Of a stretch of DNA of 64,000 nt, positions 1 to 11,407 are shown piece by piece; position 1 is the stretch's first letter, and the number at the start of each line of letters is the position of its first letter. The translations under genes were made by a program, and so were the position numbers. The notes below the pieces were generated by a model that saw only the letters and a program-made list of their open reading frames with translations, searched no databases and had not been told where the DNA came from. Source of the stretch: Lepiota brunneoincarnata (taxonomy: Eukaryota; Basidiomycota; Agaricomycetes; Agaricales; Agaricaceae); NCBI GenBank assembly GCA_023014365.1, contig JAEBUN010000003.1, positions 2,480,001 through 2,544,000 of the forward strand, read 5' to 3'.

Positions 1-1084
1 AAAGGTGATGTTAACTAACTTATTGGTGACAAGGCTATGGAAGAATGACTCTGGTATGAATGTACCCAAGCATTGTATCCGATACCATGTTAACTAAGAT
101 ATTGGTTAAGATACTCATGACTGCACAAAAGACCCATTTCTTTGCCTCTGCCCTAGAAAGTGGATGAGTTGCAACACCTATGTCATCAGGATGGTACCTA
201 GTCATAATAACAGGTCTGGGAGTGAATCTTGATAAAAGAATGTAGGGATTAGCTAATGCCCTGACAAGAATGTCCCCTTGGAATGGTTCTGATGATATTG
301 AAACCTAAGGGATCAAATGGGGGTATCCCAGAGGGTACTCAGGGAAGGATGCCCCCTCATAGAAACAAAAAGAGATCAGAAATGATGAACTAGAAAATGA
401 AGATTGATAAGAATAGAATAAGCTAATTAATTCTAGTGTTAGTCTACTACCTGAAGACTATGGAAGTGGACTTTAGAACATTAGGGTTGAAAAATCAGGT
501 GTGGAGAGTCAAAGAATAAAATAAAAACCAATAGATAAACATTAGCGAGGAAACTTGCTAACCCAGCTGGCTGTGATATAAATAGCCAGGCACCTAGGGA
601 GCAAGCCCCTGAGAGAAAATTGATGTCACTGATATCAGAACTCCTAGAATGATGCTCCCAAATGATGAGGAGACAATAAAATGATGAAGCTGAAGGCTTG
701 TTTCAGGTATACCCATAAGTTAATTGTATATTGTTATAAAAAAGTTGTCTGTAAATTACATGGGAGGCAAGAAACCACTTGCCTATTTCCCCCCCTGATT
801 GTATGGTCGATTAGGATAGGAATATAAAGCAATTTTACATGATTTTCTTCAGTCATAAGACCACCAGAGACTTAAAGAGTTATACTCTTTAAAACCAGAC
901 CCTTTGAAATGATTGAGATATTGACAGACCCTTCTGCTTGACTTGAGAACTGAATACAAGTTGCTATGCCTCTTCTGTTCTTAAGTAGAAAGTTCACTAA
1001 CTTCTGTTTCTTTGGGTTCCTCTTAGAGGCCTTGCCTCAGAAGTATACCATTGAATTGTAGAGCTGTTTAATTGAGAAGCAAAC
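1..1084. other. No gene seen; AT-rich repeat-derived DNA
   Basis: No open frame resembles a protein I recognise. The stretch is AT-rich with very few CpG dinucleotides, like the retrotransposon remnants that follow. It lies upstream of a gypsy integrase, where RT and RNase H would be expected in an intact element, but no RT motif is visible. Most likely decayed or inserted repeat DNA. Confidence 0.5.
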
Positions 1085-1420
1085 ATAGTATGCTAGGGCC
1101 CATTGAAAACACTGTCCACTAGGTCTATCTAGTTTAAAGATACTTACTGTAGGAGCCCGCTAGAAGCCTGTCTCACTGAGTAGTATAAAAGTTTTATTAC
1201 CTTGTTCAGAAGCTGTAGTGCGCTAGGGCCCATTAGATAACGCTGTCCGCTAGGCCTACTAGCTTAAAGACACTTACTGCAGGAGCTTGTCAAAAGCCTG
1301 TCTTGCTGGGTAGTGTAAATTTACAGTATTGTCAAGAGAAAAGGATGTAGTACACTAGGGCCCATTAGAACACGTTGTCTGCTAGGTCTACAGAGGTTCA
1401 CTGATTGCGAAAGCTTGCAT
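1085..1420. repeat. Tandem repeat, about 130-bp unit, nearly three copies
   Basis: The motif CTAGGGCCCATT recurs at about 1093, 1223 and 1355. Each copy is followed by a conserved CTGTCC(A/G)CTAGG-like block, and the first two by a CTTACTG(C/T)AGGAG block. The spacing is 130 and 132 bp and the third copy is partial. Copies differ mostly by C/T and G/A transitions. Role unknown; such arrays occur in retroelement LTRs or untranslated regions. Confidence 0.75.
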
Positions 1421-1682
1421 TTTGCCTGACTTATCAAATCGTGAAGATATTAATTAACATATTATATAGTAACAACCATCAAAGTTCCCATTGTATTCAG
1501 ATAGAACAACTGTCTGTCTAGTTGGAGACTAAGAGAATAATGTACCAAAACCCTAAAAACACTAGAATTGAATATATTTCTGGAGATCTGTGACAACCTC
1601 TCCCCCACAAACTTATAAAGTCGGAATTAGCAAACCTGTTAATGAACTTCATTTTCAATCTTGTAAAGTAATCCACATTTCA

Positions 1683-2840
1683 CTGATGGGATACCATCAG
1701 CATTGACTTTATTGTAGAGCTTCCCCCTTCAGCCAGGTATGACGCCATGATGACCATAGTTGATTCAGCCTCCAAGTGAACCCATTTCATCCTCACACAC
1801 ACCACAGTGATGGTGGAAGGAGCTGCTTGGCTATTCCTGCACAATGTATGGAAATTACATGGGCTCCCCAAACAGGTGGTGTCTGACAGGGGCCCCCAGT
1901 TCATCGCAGAGTTCACTAAGGAACTTTACTGGAAACTAGGAATTAAGGTAGCAAGCATGACTGCATGGCACCCCCAGGCAGATGGTCAAACAGAAAGGGT
2001 TAATCAAGAATTAGACCAATACCTTCAGATTTTTGTCAACAAGAGGCAGGACAACTGGCTAGATCTCCTCCCACTGGCCAAATTTCAACACAATAATCAT
2101 ATCCACGCCTCAACCCAGCACTCCCCCTTCCTTCTCAACACTGGTAGACACCCCCAGATGGGTTTTGAACCCCACCAGTGACCCTCTCATCTGGAAACAG
2201 TCAAAAAATTCACTACCCAGATGAAAGCAATGCTGGAGGAAGCCAAAGCAGCCTTGATATGGTCTAAAGATGAAATGGCTAGATACTATAACCAATGCCG
2301 CACCCTAGCACCCATCTTCAAACCCAGGGATTGAGTTTACTTGGATGCAAGTGATATTCAAACCACCCGACTGTCCAAGAAGCTGTCACACCTCAGACTA
2401 GGCCCCTATACAGTAGAATGATGGGTCGGTGCCAATGCCTACCACCTAAAACTTCCCCAGTCCATGCAACATCTCCACCCAGTTTTCAACATTGTAAAAC
2501 TCCCCCCTGTGCCAGAAGACCCATTCCCAGCTCAACAGCCACCCCCACCACCCAATCTGGTAGTCATTGATGACAAGGAGGAGTGGGAAGTGGAGGAAAT
2601 CCTAGACAGCCAACTTGTATGACAAAAACTCAAATTTTTGATCAAATGGAGAGGTTTCAGTTGCGAACATAACTCCTGGGAAGACTCAACTGATGTACAT
2701 GCACTGGAACTCATTAAGAAATTCTACAAGCAACACCCCAGTGCCCCATGCTTCATACATACTCTCCAATTTGGTTCCATCCCATTCCAACCACTCCCAA
2801 CCATCACATCAAGTTGCCATGATCCTGAGGGGGGGGTAGA
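1683..2840 (+). pseudogene. Ty3/gypsy retrotransposon: integrase core and chromodomain, decayed
   Basis: This is the 3' end of a chromovirus-type gypsy pol. The integrase core begins with an IDFIVELP motif near 1697. The second catalytic Asp lies in VVSDRGPQF (about 1883) and the catalytic Glu in GQTERVNQELDQYL (about 1990). A GPY-like segment follows, and then a chromodomain with an EWEVEEILD start (about 2582) and LIKWRGFSCEHNSWE (about 2640). Five in-frame TGA codons (1777, 2179, 2332, 2419, 2620) break it, at places where Trp or Arg codons would be expected. This pattern fits C-to-T or G-to-A decay rather than random damage. A G-rich tract just before 2841 is the likely polypurine tract. 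Inactive. Confidence 0.9.
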
Positions 2841-3204
2841 TGTAAGGGGACAATCCACAAACACCCCTAAGCCTCCCAACACACTGTACATCCCCCCTTT
2901 CAAATGCTTACACCCCAAACATAACCAGAACACACTGGAGGTCCCCTCACTGCCCAGTTAAACCCCTCCCTTCACCCTCTACACCTTCCTTAACCCTCTC
3001 CTGTTTCCTCTCATTCCCCATAGACTTCAGACTGTTATCTTCACTTCCTACACTCATTTTAATCATACCTGGCCTTGTGCAACACCCAGACACCACAGTC
3101 AAGCCTTGTTCACTTTATATTGATTATATAAGTCAAGTATATACATAGTTTTCACCTGCAGGGGTTTCCTCATCCTATTCTCTTAGGATTCCCCTGCAGC
3201 AACA
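2841..3204 (+). repeat. Probable 3' LTR of the gypsy element
   Basis: The segment starts TGTAAGGGG right after a G-rich polypurine tract (2828-2837) and ends CAGCAACA, giving TGT...ACA ends. A TATA-rich stretch lies at about 3117-3150. The 5' LTR is not in the window, so the ends cannot be tested against a partner. Immediately beyond it lies antisense copia gag, so this element probably inserted into a copia copy. Confidence 0.55.
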
Positions 3205-3355
3205 TTCCAGCTTTCTGGGCTGCTCAAACCCTCCAGGTTGCCCTAACAGTTGGCATGCTTGGAGCATGGCTTTCATACTGTCTGACCACACATAGTAGTT
3301 TTTGCCATCCAACTTGGCAAAGTGGACAGATGTCTTGGAAACAGAATCACTAGTG
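3205..3355 (-). pseudogene. Ty1/copia gag N-terminal fragment
   Basis: Read on the minus strand, this encodes a copia-type Gag start containing FAKLDGKNYYVWSDSMKAML, a motif of the UBN2/gag N-terminal domain (substrate-like F..L.G.NY..W). Only about 50 codons remain before the sequence runs into the gypsy LTR. It follows directly from the primer-binding site and LTR at 3356-3651, so it is the 5' end of one copia element of the same family as the fragment at 12546-15587. Confidence 0.75.
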
Positions 3356-3367
3356 GGGCCCATAACC
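3356..3367 (-). promoter_or_regulatory. Copia primer-binding site (initiator tRNA-Met, half-tRNA type)
   Basis: Minus-strand GGTTATGGGCCC directly abuts the inner LTR end. It is complementary to the anticodon stem-loop of initiator tRNA-Met. This is the arrangement known for Drosophila copia, whose primer is an internally cleaved half tRNA rather than the tRNA 3' end. Confidence 0.75.
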
Positions 3368-3651
3368 TGATGATTGGGTATTTGCGCAGATGTATGACTC
3401 AAGACACAATATGTATAAGTTTGGGACCACTGGGACCCAGTATAGGAAAACTGGGGTCCACAGGTGCTCAGACCACTACCTAAGTGTGATGAAAATGTGT
3501 ACAATTATTTGCTAAGTAATGTAACTTGATTGTCGTTGCTAGCAGGAACATAAAAAGTCCATAATGAAGTACCTACTGGTGACTAAGGGCAATATGAAAT
3601 AGCCAAGAAAACAATAAGCGACATTGAGCTGGACAGCTCAGTATTTCAACA
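3368..3651 (-). repeat. Copia LTR (5' LTR of the antisense copia fragment)
   Basis: A 284-bp LTR with TGTTGAAATACTGAG...AATCATCA ends on the minus strand. It matches the + strand LTR at 15305-15587 along its whole length. About nine of roughly fourteen differences are CG in the right-hand copy and TG or CA here. It is followed inward by a primer-binding site and gag. Confidence 0.9.
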
Positions 3652-4532
3652 TCTCTGTCACTGGAACTCAAGTAGGTTGAATAATAATCAGATGAACTGC
3701 ATCCAAACCCAAATGTTTTTGACAACCAAAGTGTTTCTTCTGACAATGACTCTCAGTGCTTTACCTGCCCTCACTCATGAACATAGGCATTTCGAGACAC
3801 AAAACAGCATCCAAAAAACAATGCAGGAATAACAGGGCACAATGGAGCTGCATTTGATTGAGCATTGGAAGACACTGAATATGATATAGATTCATTTTCA
3901 GCCAAGCTCACCACTCAGATGGTTTTTGAATTCTGTCCTGGCTAGTCTCAAGCTATGAGACATTATGTAACATGCAGGTGCACCATTTCTTTTAGATTGC
4001 TGCCCCTGATACACTTGCTCCTCCCTGTCTCCTTCTCTCTAGAAGGATATGGTTCTGCAACCTCTCAAATGCTTTCTGCAGTTCCCTTGCTTGAGACTCA
4101 AACTAGAACAAGGCTTGAGTTCTTGCCTTAGGTGCCATTTATCATACCACTACTACAGTTTCTGCCTGGGGCCACCCACAGGACTTTGTCATCCTTGGTG
4201 TAGTCCAGTAGTTTAGGATTGCTTGATTCAAAGTGCCATGGCACCATCATGGTCTTGCAATATTTTCCTGGATGATAAGAGCTTTAATTGTTTTTTCTTG
4301 TACCAATTTATCACATGCAATGACAATTTTTGAGACAATTGCAAATGGCCTTACAAATATGCCAAGAGTGGATGTCAGCATGGGGATATGTGGTAGAAGG
4401 ATGCCCACAATGGCCTCAGTAGCTCATGGTGGGCCAAAACCCCTTGCATACATTTGTTCTAACATTATGTCCACAAATGTCTCACATACCATTGACTATG
4501 GGCCATTACAATGAGTCAAGTCAACAGGGGAC
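3652..4532. other. No gene recognised
   Basis: CpG-poor sequence with only short open frames between the copia LTR and the RING-H2 gene. It may include upstream exons or the promoter of that gene, but none can be placed with confidence. Confidence 0.4.
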
Positions 4533-6388
4533 ATGCCTCAATGGCAAGAGGGGTCTTCTGTATTGCCTGATGGTCCAGGTCTTGCCTGCATTTGGAGAAA
4601 ATCTGAGGGAGAGATGGACATCCATACACAACCTATGTTGCTATCTACCACCATCACCACCCAGGACCAAACCCAAAATCAAAACCAAGCCCAGAGCCAA
4701 AACCAAGACCAAGATCAGGGCCAAAATCAAGATTGGAATGTACAGGTAATGGCATACTTTGGGTTTATGAGAGATGCGGTACAGACAAGGAAGGCAACTA
4801 TTAGGTTGCTGCAGGAAGTCACTCCAGTATCTGTCCACATGCATGTCAGGCATCTAAGCATTTGTAGTGACCAGCTCATCATTACTGAGCAGGCTATTGC
4901 AACAATGACAATTTTTGCATGTTCTGCGACTGTTTTCAAGAGCCCCTTGGATCCGAGTGTCTCTGAGTGGACTGCTTGTGATAAGCCGCTCAGAGTATGG
5001 GCTTGTCTGTGGGTTGGCAGAATGATATTTGCAATGATACTCTTGTGTTGGACATATATGAGAGAATGGGCTGTGTAAGTTCCATTGTTGTCACCTACTG
5101 ATTGAAGTGCCATTGACACATTCCAAGTATTTCTGGCTTTCTCCAAGGAGATCCCAGTATGATTAGAAGAGGGGACAGTATGACTACTATTCCTGCCAGT
5201 AATCCTAGAGAACTCCAACCAGTCTGGCAGCAAGGCACCATAGTTCCCCCACCAAATACATCTTCTACATGGTACATCATACAGCTATGATCTGTTTGCA
5301 TCTTTGACTTGAGGCAATTAGGCTTGATACCCTTGACTGGTTGTTGACAATACTTTGGATCTTGACTGCTCACATATTGGAATTTACTTTAACCAACACA
5401 TGTTGCCATGCCTCACCCCATTTGTGGTGGCTGATATTTGGGATCCTCTGCACCGCATTACCTGTCATCATAGGTATCATGTTCTTATCTGCTATCTTGT
5501 TTATCACACTCATCATTCCAGTAAGCCCCTTCATGCTTTATGTTGGCCTGCTGTGCTCATGATAAAATTTAGTTTTGCTGGAACAGGTTACTTATCTGCC
5601 TTGGCTGCTATCCAATTCAGAACCCAGATACCATCAAACCTGACATCAGCAAATTACCCAAGTCTGCTGTCAAGAAGATTCCACTTGTAATGTACATCCC
5701 ACTGCCCCCCAAAGGGTTGGACCTCAAATTGCCATCATCACAAGTACTTGCTAGTCCTCATTCATACCTGCCCAAAGCCACCTCAAGGCCACTCATCCCT
5801 GAAAACTGCAATTCAAGTTCATTTGGGGTATCCCATCATTCAAGAACAAAGGAGCTAATTGCAGCACTCCACTGACTGGCAATTCATATGCTGATGTGGA
5901 GAAAAATCCTGGAAGTGGAGGACCATTGATATGGAGCAACTATTGGGAGGAAAGTGAGCACCCATTTGTGGTGCTTGAAGAAAACAGGGCAGCTTGTGCC
6001 ATTTGTTTGATGGACTTTGAGGAGCCAAGGAGGAAACCAGGAGTGGAACATATGTTCCCAAAGGAGAACCAGAAAGGTGAGAAAGAAGAGCCTACAAAGA
6101 ATGAAGAAATAGAGAAGAGCAAGAAGATGGAGAAGGAGGAGACACTAGTGATTAAGGGCTTGGGCCCTGGTATTGCTCTGGAGGAGAGCATAACAACTGA
6201 TAAGCTTCAACTTGAGGATATGGGGGAAGTTGCTCAAATTCTAAGATTGCTGGCCTGTGGACATATATTCCATGTGTGTGATGGCTTAGTGGCTCTGTTA
6301 ACATTGTGTGATGCTGATAGGTTTCCAACAGAAAACATGCTTGGACCCTTGGCTCATTGATATTTCTGGTCAGTGTCCAGTGTGCTAG
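4533..6388 (+). CDS. RING-H2 multipass membrane protein, possibly decayed
   Basis: Likely a membrane-anchored E3 ubiquitin ligase of a family common in Agaricomycetes. In order: a Gln/Asn-rich stretch (about 4655-4740); the family motif SEWTACDKPLRVW (about 4960) followed by a hydrophobic helix; a hydrophobic block with SPHLWWLIFGILC (about 5420-5560); the block IKPDISKLPKSA..IPLVMYIPLPP (about 5655-5710); and the RING, starting CAIC (about 5998). The RING is split by a 58-nt intron (6274-6331) inside CGHIFH|KTCLDPWL and ends with CPVC. The stop TAG (6386-6388) directly follows the last zinc-binding Cys, so all eight ligands remain. Upstream exon joins are not resolved, and the frame between 5870 and 5896 changes without a clear intron. 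Start uncertain. It sits inside a CpG-poor retrotransposon island, so a pseudogene is quite possible. Confidence 0.6.
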
Positions 6389-7192
6389 CAACCAGTTGAA
6401 ATATCAGGAATATTGGGGGACAGTCATTAGGATGTTGAACAACCATAAGCATACTTCAAACTGAAAGCTCACTTGGGAATGGAAGACAAGACCCATGGAG
6501 TGTGCTATTGATATTCCCAATTATTTAACAACACTGACAAATGCTTGGTCCTATTCCCAGTAGATCACTCCCTCTTATACTTTGAATACCTGACCTCCAT
6601 CTACTTCTGGAGCTAACATCACTGCTCAGTGTATACATATATAGTCTATAAACTCACTCACCCTCTCTAAAGATAATATAGCAGCAAATGAAACAGATGA
6701 AAGAAATATTGGCTCTTGGAGTAAGAATCCATGTCAGCTGTCCTGGAACATCTCAGGTCTTGCTTACCTGAACAATGATCAAATGATCCCTTGTGACATG
6801 ATCCATAAAGGTGATGTAGGCCTGAGTGTGAGACAATGTACCAAAGTGGAACATTTCAAGTTCATCTCCAGGCCTGACTGTTCATCCCTTCTGGGCTGTA
6901 AACTTGCATGTCAATACTTCCAGAGCCAAGGAGTCTAATATCAGGGTTGTGTGTTTGAATGTATATCAGGGGATAGACAGGAGACTGTATAATGTGTGCT
7001 TGTGAGTGAATGAGGGTTTCATGAAGGTGGCCTGGATTGGGATCAAGATTATCTTCTGGGCTAATAGCACTCAGTAAAATGTTAAGAGTAAGGAGGGACC
7101 AATCTCACATTCAAGCTTGTGTGATTGCATATTGTGTCTCTGTACTGTACAAGGTCTTAGAAAAGTCTGAAGGATGGACAAAGAGGTTATCT
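6389..7192. other. No gene seen
   Basis: 3' flank of the RING gene, then CpG-poor sequence without a recognisable coding frame. The 64-codon open frame near 7037 shows no family features. Confidence 0.4.
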
Positions 7193-8186
7193 TGTTATCA
7201 GAATTCCTATCAGAAGGATGGTTATGTTTAGCTACAATTCTCTCATATCATGTGTCATTCTGAAACAATCAGAATAGTACATCAGAAGGACTATATTTAG
7301 TAATGACTCATTCTGATTCATAGTTACCTTGGTCTGGACATATATAGTAAGGATATAGCCACTTCAAGTAGTCTATAAGGATACAGTACATCTTCATGTA
7401 TCCTTATCTTAGAGTTATAAAGTTCTTGCCTCCTATACCTCTTTACCATAACTGGCTGGACTTATAGTACTCCATCATCTCCAAGTCATGCTTAGTAGGA
7501 CAGGACCAAGTCTATATAGACATCCTGTGTCAAACACTGTGCTACTCAAGAGTGAACCCCTAACCTGGGTAACAAAACACTAAGATACTCTGCTGCTTAT
7601 CTCTTGCTCACCCTCTACTCTGCTCTGCCAATGTACTGAATGCATTAAGGAACTTTGGTCATCCAACACAATGTGTGAAAAGAAACTGCCCCTCTGGGTA
7701 GCTATTGCTACATCTCTGAACCTCTCTCCACCAGAAAATCTTGTTTACCTACTCATTTTCATCTTACCTCTACTACCACCCTCATCACCTACAAAATCAT
7801 AACTGTTATCAGAAGTCTTATCAGAAGGACGGTTACTTTTAGCTACATTCCCATGTCACTATGAAACCATCAGTAGTGTACATCAGAAGGACTATTATTA
7901 CCATATGCCTCATGTTTCTTATCTCTGACTCATAGTTACCTTGGTCCAGACTATTATAGTAGGAGTACAGCCACACTTAGAAGTATATAAGGATACAGTA
8001 CAATACCTTGTATCCTTATCTTAGTGTTATAAAGTTCTTGCCTCCTATACCTCTTTGCCATAACCAGCTGGACTTATAGTGCTCCATCATCTCCAAGTCA
8101 TGCTCAGTAGGACAGGACCAAGTCTGTATAGACATCCTGTGTCAAACCCTGTGCTACTCAAGAGTGAACCCCTAACCTGGGTAACA
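7193..8186. mobile_element. Short non-autonomous LTR element (TRIM-like)
   Basis: Two direct repeats of 382-383 bp (7193-7574 and 7804-8186) begin TGTTATCAG and end GGGTAACA, the TGTTA...TAACA inverted ends expected of LTRs. They enclose only 229 bp without coding capacity. Each repeat carries a short inverted repeat of AAGGATAC/GTATCCTT. A five-base target duplication is not seen (flanks ...TTATCT and ATGAGG), so one side may have recombined. The right end coincides with the point where the antisense gypsy protease reading frame loses homology. Confidence 0.7.
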
Positions 8187-11100
8187 ATGAGGGGCATTGG
8201 GATAACTTGACTTCTCCAGTTTGCCAGTCAATTTCCAGGTTATGAAGCTTCAGCCATGTAAATCCCAGAAGGAGTTCTTGCTTCCCCAACTTGATTACTG
8301 CTAACAGTGTGCATTCAGCATGGTTCCAATAGCGTAAGACCACATCTACCACTTTGGAAATTTGTCCAGCCTCATTCAGAGTCCCATCTACATTGAACAT
8401 CAGGATGGGGTTGGATAAGTGGCGAGTACTGAGGCAAGCAGCATGCACAAAGTCTTGGTCAATGAAGGAACCGGTTGCACTGGAATCCACCAATGCCTTG
8501 ACTGTTTTGCATTCTGCCAAGTCAGTGGTCTCAAGTTCCACTGTCAACTGGAGGGACTTGGATTCCAAGTTGGAATAAGCAATGATTGGTCTCTTTGGGA
8601 GGTGGTGTTCCCAGCAGGGACGTTGCACTGAAGTTTTTGGGGGTGGTGGTGTGTCTTCGGGAGTTGTGTTTAGAGCCAGAAGCAGGTTCTATTTCATCTA
8701 CCAACAAAACTGAGAACCTATTACATGAATGTGGTGGGGGCACACCAGTCACCTGTCGCACTGCTGAAAATCCTCTTCAGCTTCTAACTCTGCTCCTTCC
8801 ACCCTCAGAATTCCAGTTGTTGCAGCTAGGGCATCCATCTCCAAGTTCCACTTCTGCATCAGTTCATCCTGTTCCTCCAGATCCATGTACCGGATGTCAT
8901 GACGGAGTGGACACTTGGCCTTCATATGTCCCAGCCTTTTACAATGGTAGCAGAGTGGGGGGAATCTGGATTTCTGCTTGGAGGCATCAATGTCCATAGG
9001 GACTGGATTTCCTGGAGAGGGGTTGAAGTGGATAGGGGGGCGTGGTGGGACCAAAGGTCTGATTGTTGGCATAGCAGGGGGGAGTCTGACATATCCTGTG
9101 GGAGGCTTGGAAGGGGGTAGGAGTGGGGAGTGAGTACTGGAGCAGAATGCCTCATTTGCCATTCAGGCTTGGTCTACCTGTTGCATTGCCAAGTACCAAA
9201 CCTCTGGGTCTGAGTCTGAGGGACGGCCTGCTGGGAGGGTAGTGATGGCATTCTGGATGGAAGGGTGTAGACCTTGGTGGAACTTGACCACAATAACTCG
9301 GGGGTCTTGGTATCCAGACTTGGAGATGAGGACCTTGAAAGTATCTAGGTAGTCTTCAACAGTCTGCTCTCATTGGTGGTATGATGTGGACTCCAACATG
9401 TTTAGTGCATTGGCTTCTGCATTGACAGGGAAAAACCAACCCTTGAATTGTTTGGTGAAGTCTCACCAGTCTGTAAAGGGAAACCCGCCGATGCTAGCTT
9501 CCAAGCAGAACAGCTCATCAGCCCACTGTGCTGCACGTCCCAACTTCATCTAAGAGAGGGTCCACAGTATGTTCTGTTTGTCAGAACAGAATTGATCCGC
9601 TGAGAGCCTGATGTAGAGCTGGTATGCATTCAGAAATGCATGACCCTTGGCACGTTCTCCATCAAATTCAGGTGGGGTTGCCACCTTGGCCTTGGTGGAG
9701 GTGCACAGTGGAGGTGATCATGGATGGGGGTGTGGAGCAGGAGAGGGGGGTTCATGGGCGGTGGCTCAGGACTCATACTCCGCTCTATTGAGGGGCATGG
9801 CTGAGATGGAGGGGGGGGTGTTGGAATGCTGTTGTCCTATTGAGTCCATGAGGTTTTGGAGCATGTCATGTATGTCATTCACCATGTCCATCATGTTCCG
9901 TTGAAAAGGTGGAAACGTTTGTGGGTTTTAATATAGATAAATGGCTTGTTCTCACTAAGCTTAGTTGAAATTTGATAAGCTTAAGTTAATACAAGTAGTA
10001 TGAGATAGATAATGGACAGTTTCATCTTTTAGGGTGTTCTGGGGGTGCGTTCTGACAGCAAAATTCAAGAGAATAGTGTTTTTAGAGGTTACATAACAAA
10101 CAGCCGTTGAAGTTATCTTAGCTGTACGGTGCAACAGTGAAAGGACAATCCCTGTCAATTCAAAGCGCAGGGTCTCTAGTCTCTGGTCTCTGGTCTCTGA
10201 ACTCTGTTCTCTGTCTCTGTCTCTGGGTTGGTCGACAACCGAAGAAATCACACTTAACGACGCACACTAAATAGTCCTCTGAAACCATTCTTGATCATGG
10301 CTCACAGACTTGCATGTGGAAGCAGGGGTGAGACCTCTTGCTTCTCCATGAACAAGCGCAACCATATTTATATTGTTTAGATACATGTGAGAGATAGTAA
10401 ATATGAAATAGAAAACAATAAGCTTAATTGTTACAGGTACTGCAGAATATTTTGGAAGGTTCAGCAGCATTTCTACCTTGCCCTGGGTTATGGGTTTTTC
10501 TCTGATTGACAAATGGCAATTCAGCCAGATGTGTTCCGTGCTTGTCTGCATTATTCTGCGTCCACGCGAGCGCATTAAGCCTCTGGATCAATTATGATCG
10601 GAATGTATGGCATATGTACAATCCCTTGATCCATTGTAATTAATCTCAGTCAGGCAGTATGCCGAGGTGCCGGGACCCACAAAGCACTTGTTAATTATGA
10701 GTCTTTGATATGATTAGGGTTTTGGGCATCAGGTGTTGCCTCCCAAACATTGGACGTTCCATTCTGTGGTTCGGTCATCATTATTGGGCTCACTATGGGC
10801 GTAATACCCCTGCGACAGCTGCTATGTACATTCTTTAGGTTCCAACGAATCCGAGTTCATCAGAAAACTGCTTGTAAGGTCCCTTGATGCAACTGGAGTA
10901 TACTCGATAGGCTATGTAAAGTCCGGAATCCCTCCAGAGAGTGTTCTGATAGCTTGGTTCACTAAGCTTAGTGATAATGAGCTGGTTTGAACACTTCCAA
11001 GGCTTGAATATTCTCAGTTTGGTCAAACTGGCTACTACGGGACATAGTACCAATCCTCTATAGGGTTCTTTAATGATATAGCCAATGATTCTATGTAGAG

Positions 11101-11264
11101 AATCATTCCAGAGTACAGAATTCATGTATAGGCGTGAAATCGGCGTATCACCATTCAGCTTCAGCTTGTCAGGCCTGTACTGTTGCCATATCTGTGAGAA
11201 GTGAGCCTATGGCCTGCTCAATGGTCATTTGAGTTGGTGGTTGCTGCTGCTGCTCTTGGGACAT
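8187..11264 (-). pseudogene. Ty3/gypsy gag-protease, antisense, interrupted and truncated
   Basis: The Gag start is ATG at 11264, with a Gln-rich N-terminus (MSQEQQQQPPTQMTIEQA). After a 1.2-kb insertion it resumes near 9920 with a retrotransposon-gag domain (PEFDGERAKGHAFLNAY, about 9660-9610). A CCHC zinc knuckle follows (CYHCKRLGHMKAKC, about 8960-8920), then an aspartic protease (about 8480) whose catalytic motif reads ALVDSSATGSFID, so the usual D-S/T-G is D-S-S. Several TGA and TAG stops interrupt gag. RT, RNase H and integrase are missing because the frame ends at the LTR of the TRIM-like element. Inactive. Confidence 0.88.
9922..11153. repeat. 1.23-kb interspersed repeat, copy 1, inserted in gypsy gag
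   Basis: Matches 12736-14014 almost end to end, starting TGGGTTTTAATATAG and ending GTATCACCA. It splits the antisense gypsy gag frame. Read on the minus strand the ends are TGGTGATAC...AAAACCCA, which would suit a long LTR preceded by a purine-rich tract. The flanking GCTTG/GTTTG may be a decayed five-base duplication. A CT-rich tract (TCTCTGG units) lies at about 10163-10217. Minus-strand open frames of about 96-102 codons show no known domain. Confidence 0.8.
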
Positions 11265-11407
11265 GATGGCAAGGGTGCTGGGAGGTAGAGGAAGGGTGTA
11301 GTTGGCACAGGAGAAGTGGTATAACTTGTCCAGGCATTATCAATGGCCAGTCCTCTGGGAATAGACTCAATTCTTCTGTAAGGGCAACCTGGTCACCATG
11401 TTGTTAT

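Noticed and set aside
1683..2840. Recoded TGA (stop read as Trp) to explain five TGA codons in the gypsy integrase
   Set aside because: Housekeeping genes in the same window use TGA as a normal stop (for example UBC6), and decay of TGG/CGA codons is sufficient.
4727..5233. 168-codon minus-strand ORF opposite the RING gene
   Set aside because: The + strand carries family motifs in order across the same interval; the minus frame has none.
7193..8186. CRISPR-like or satellite interpretation of the two 383-bp direct repeats
   Set aside because: Only two copies, long units and TGTTA...TAACA ends. LTRs explain them, and the genome is eukaryotic.
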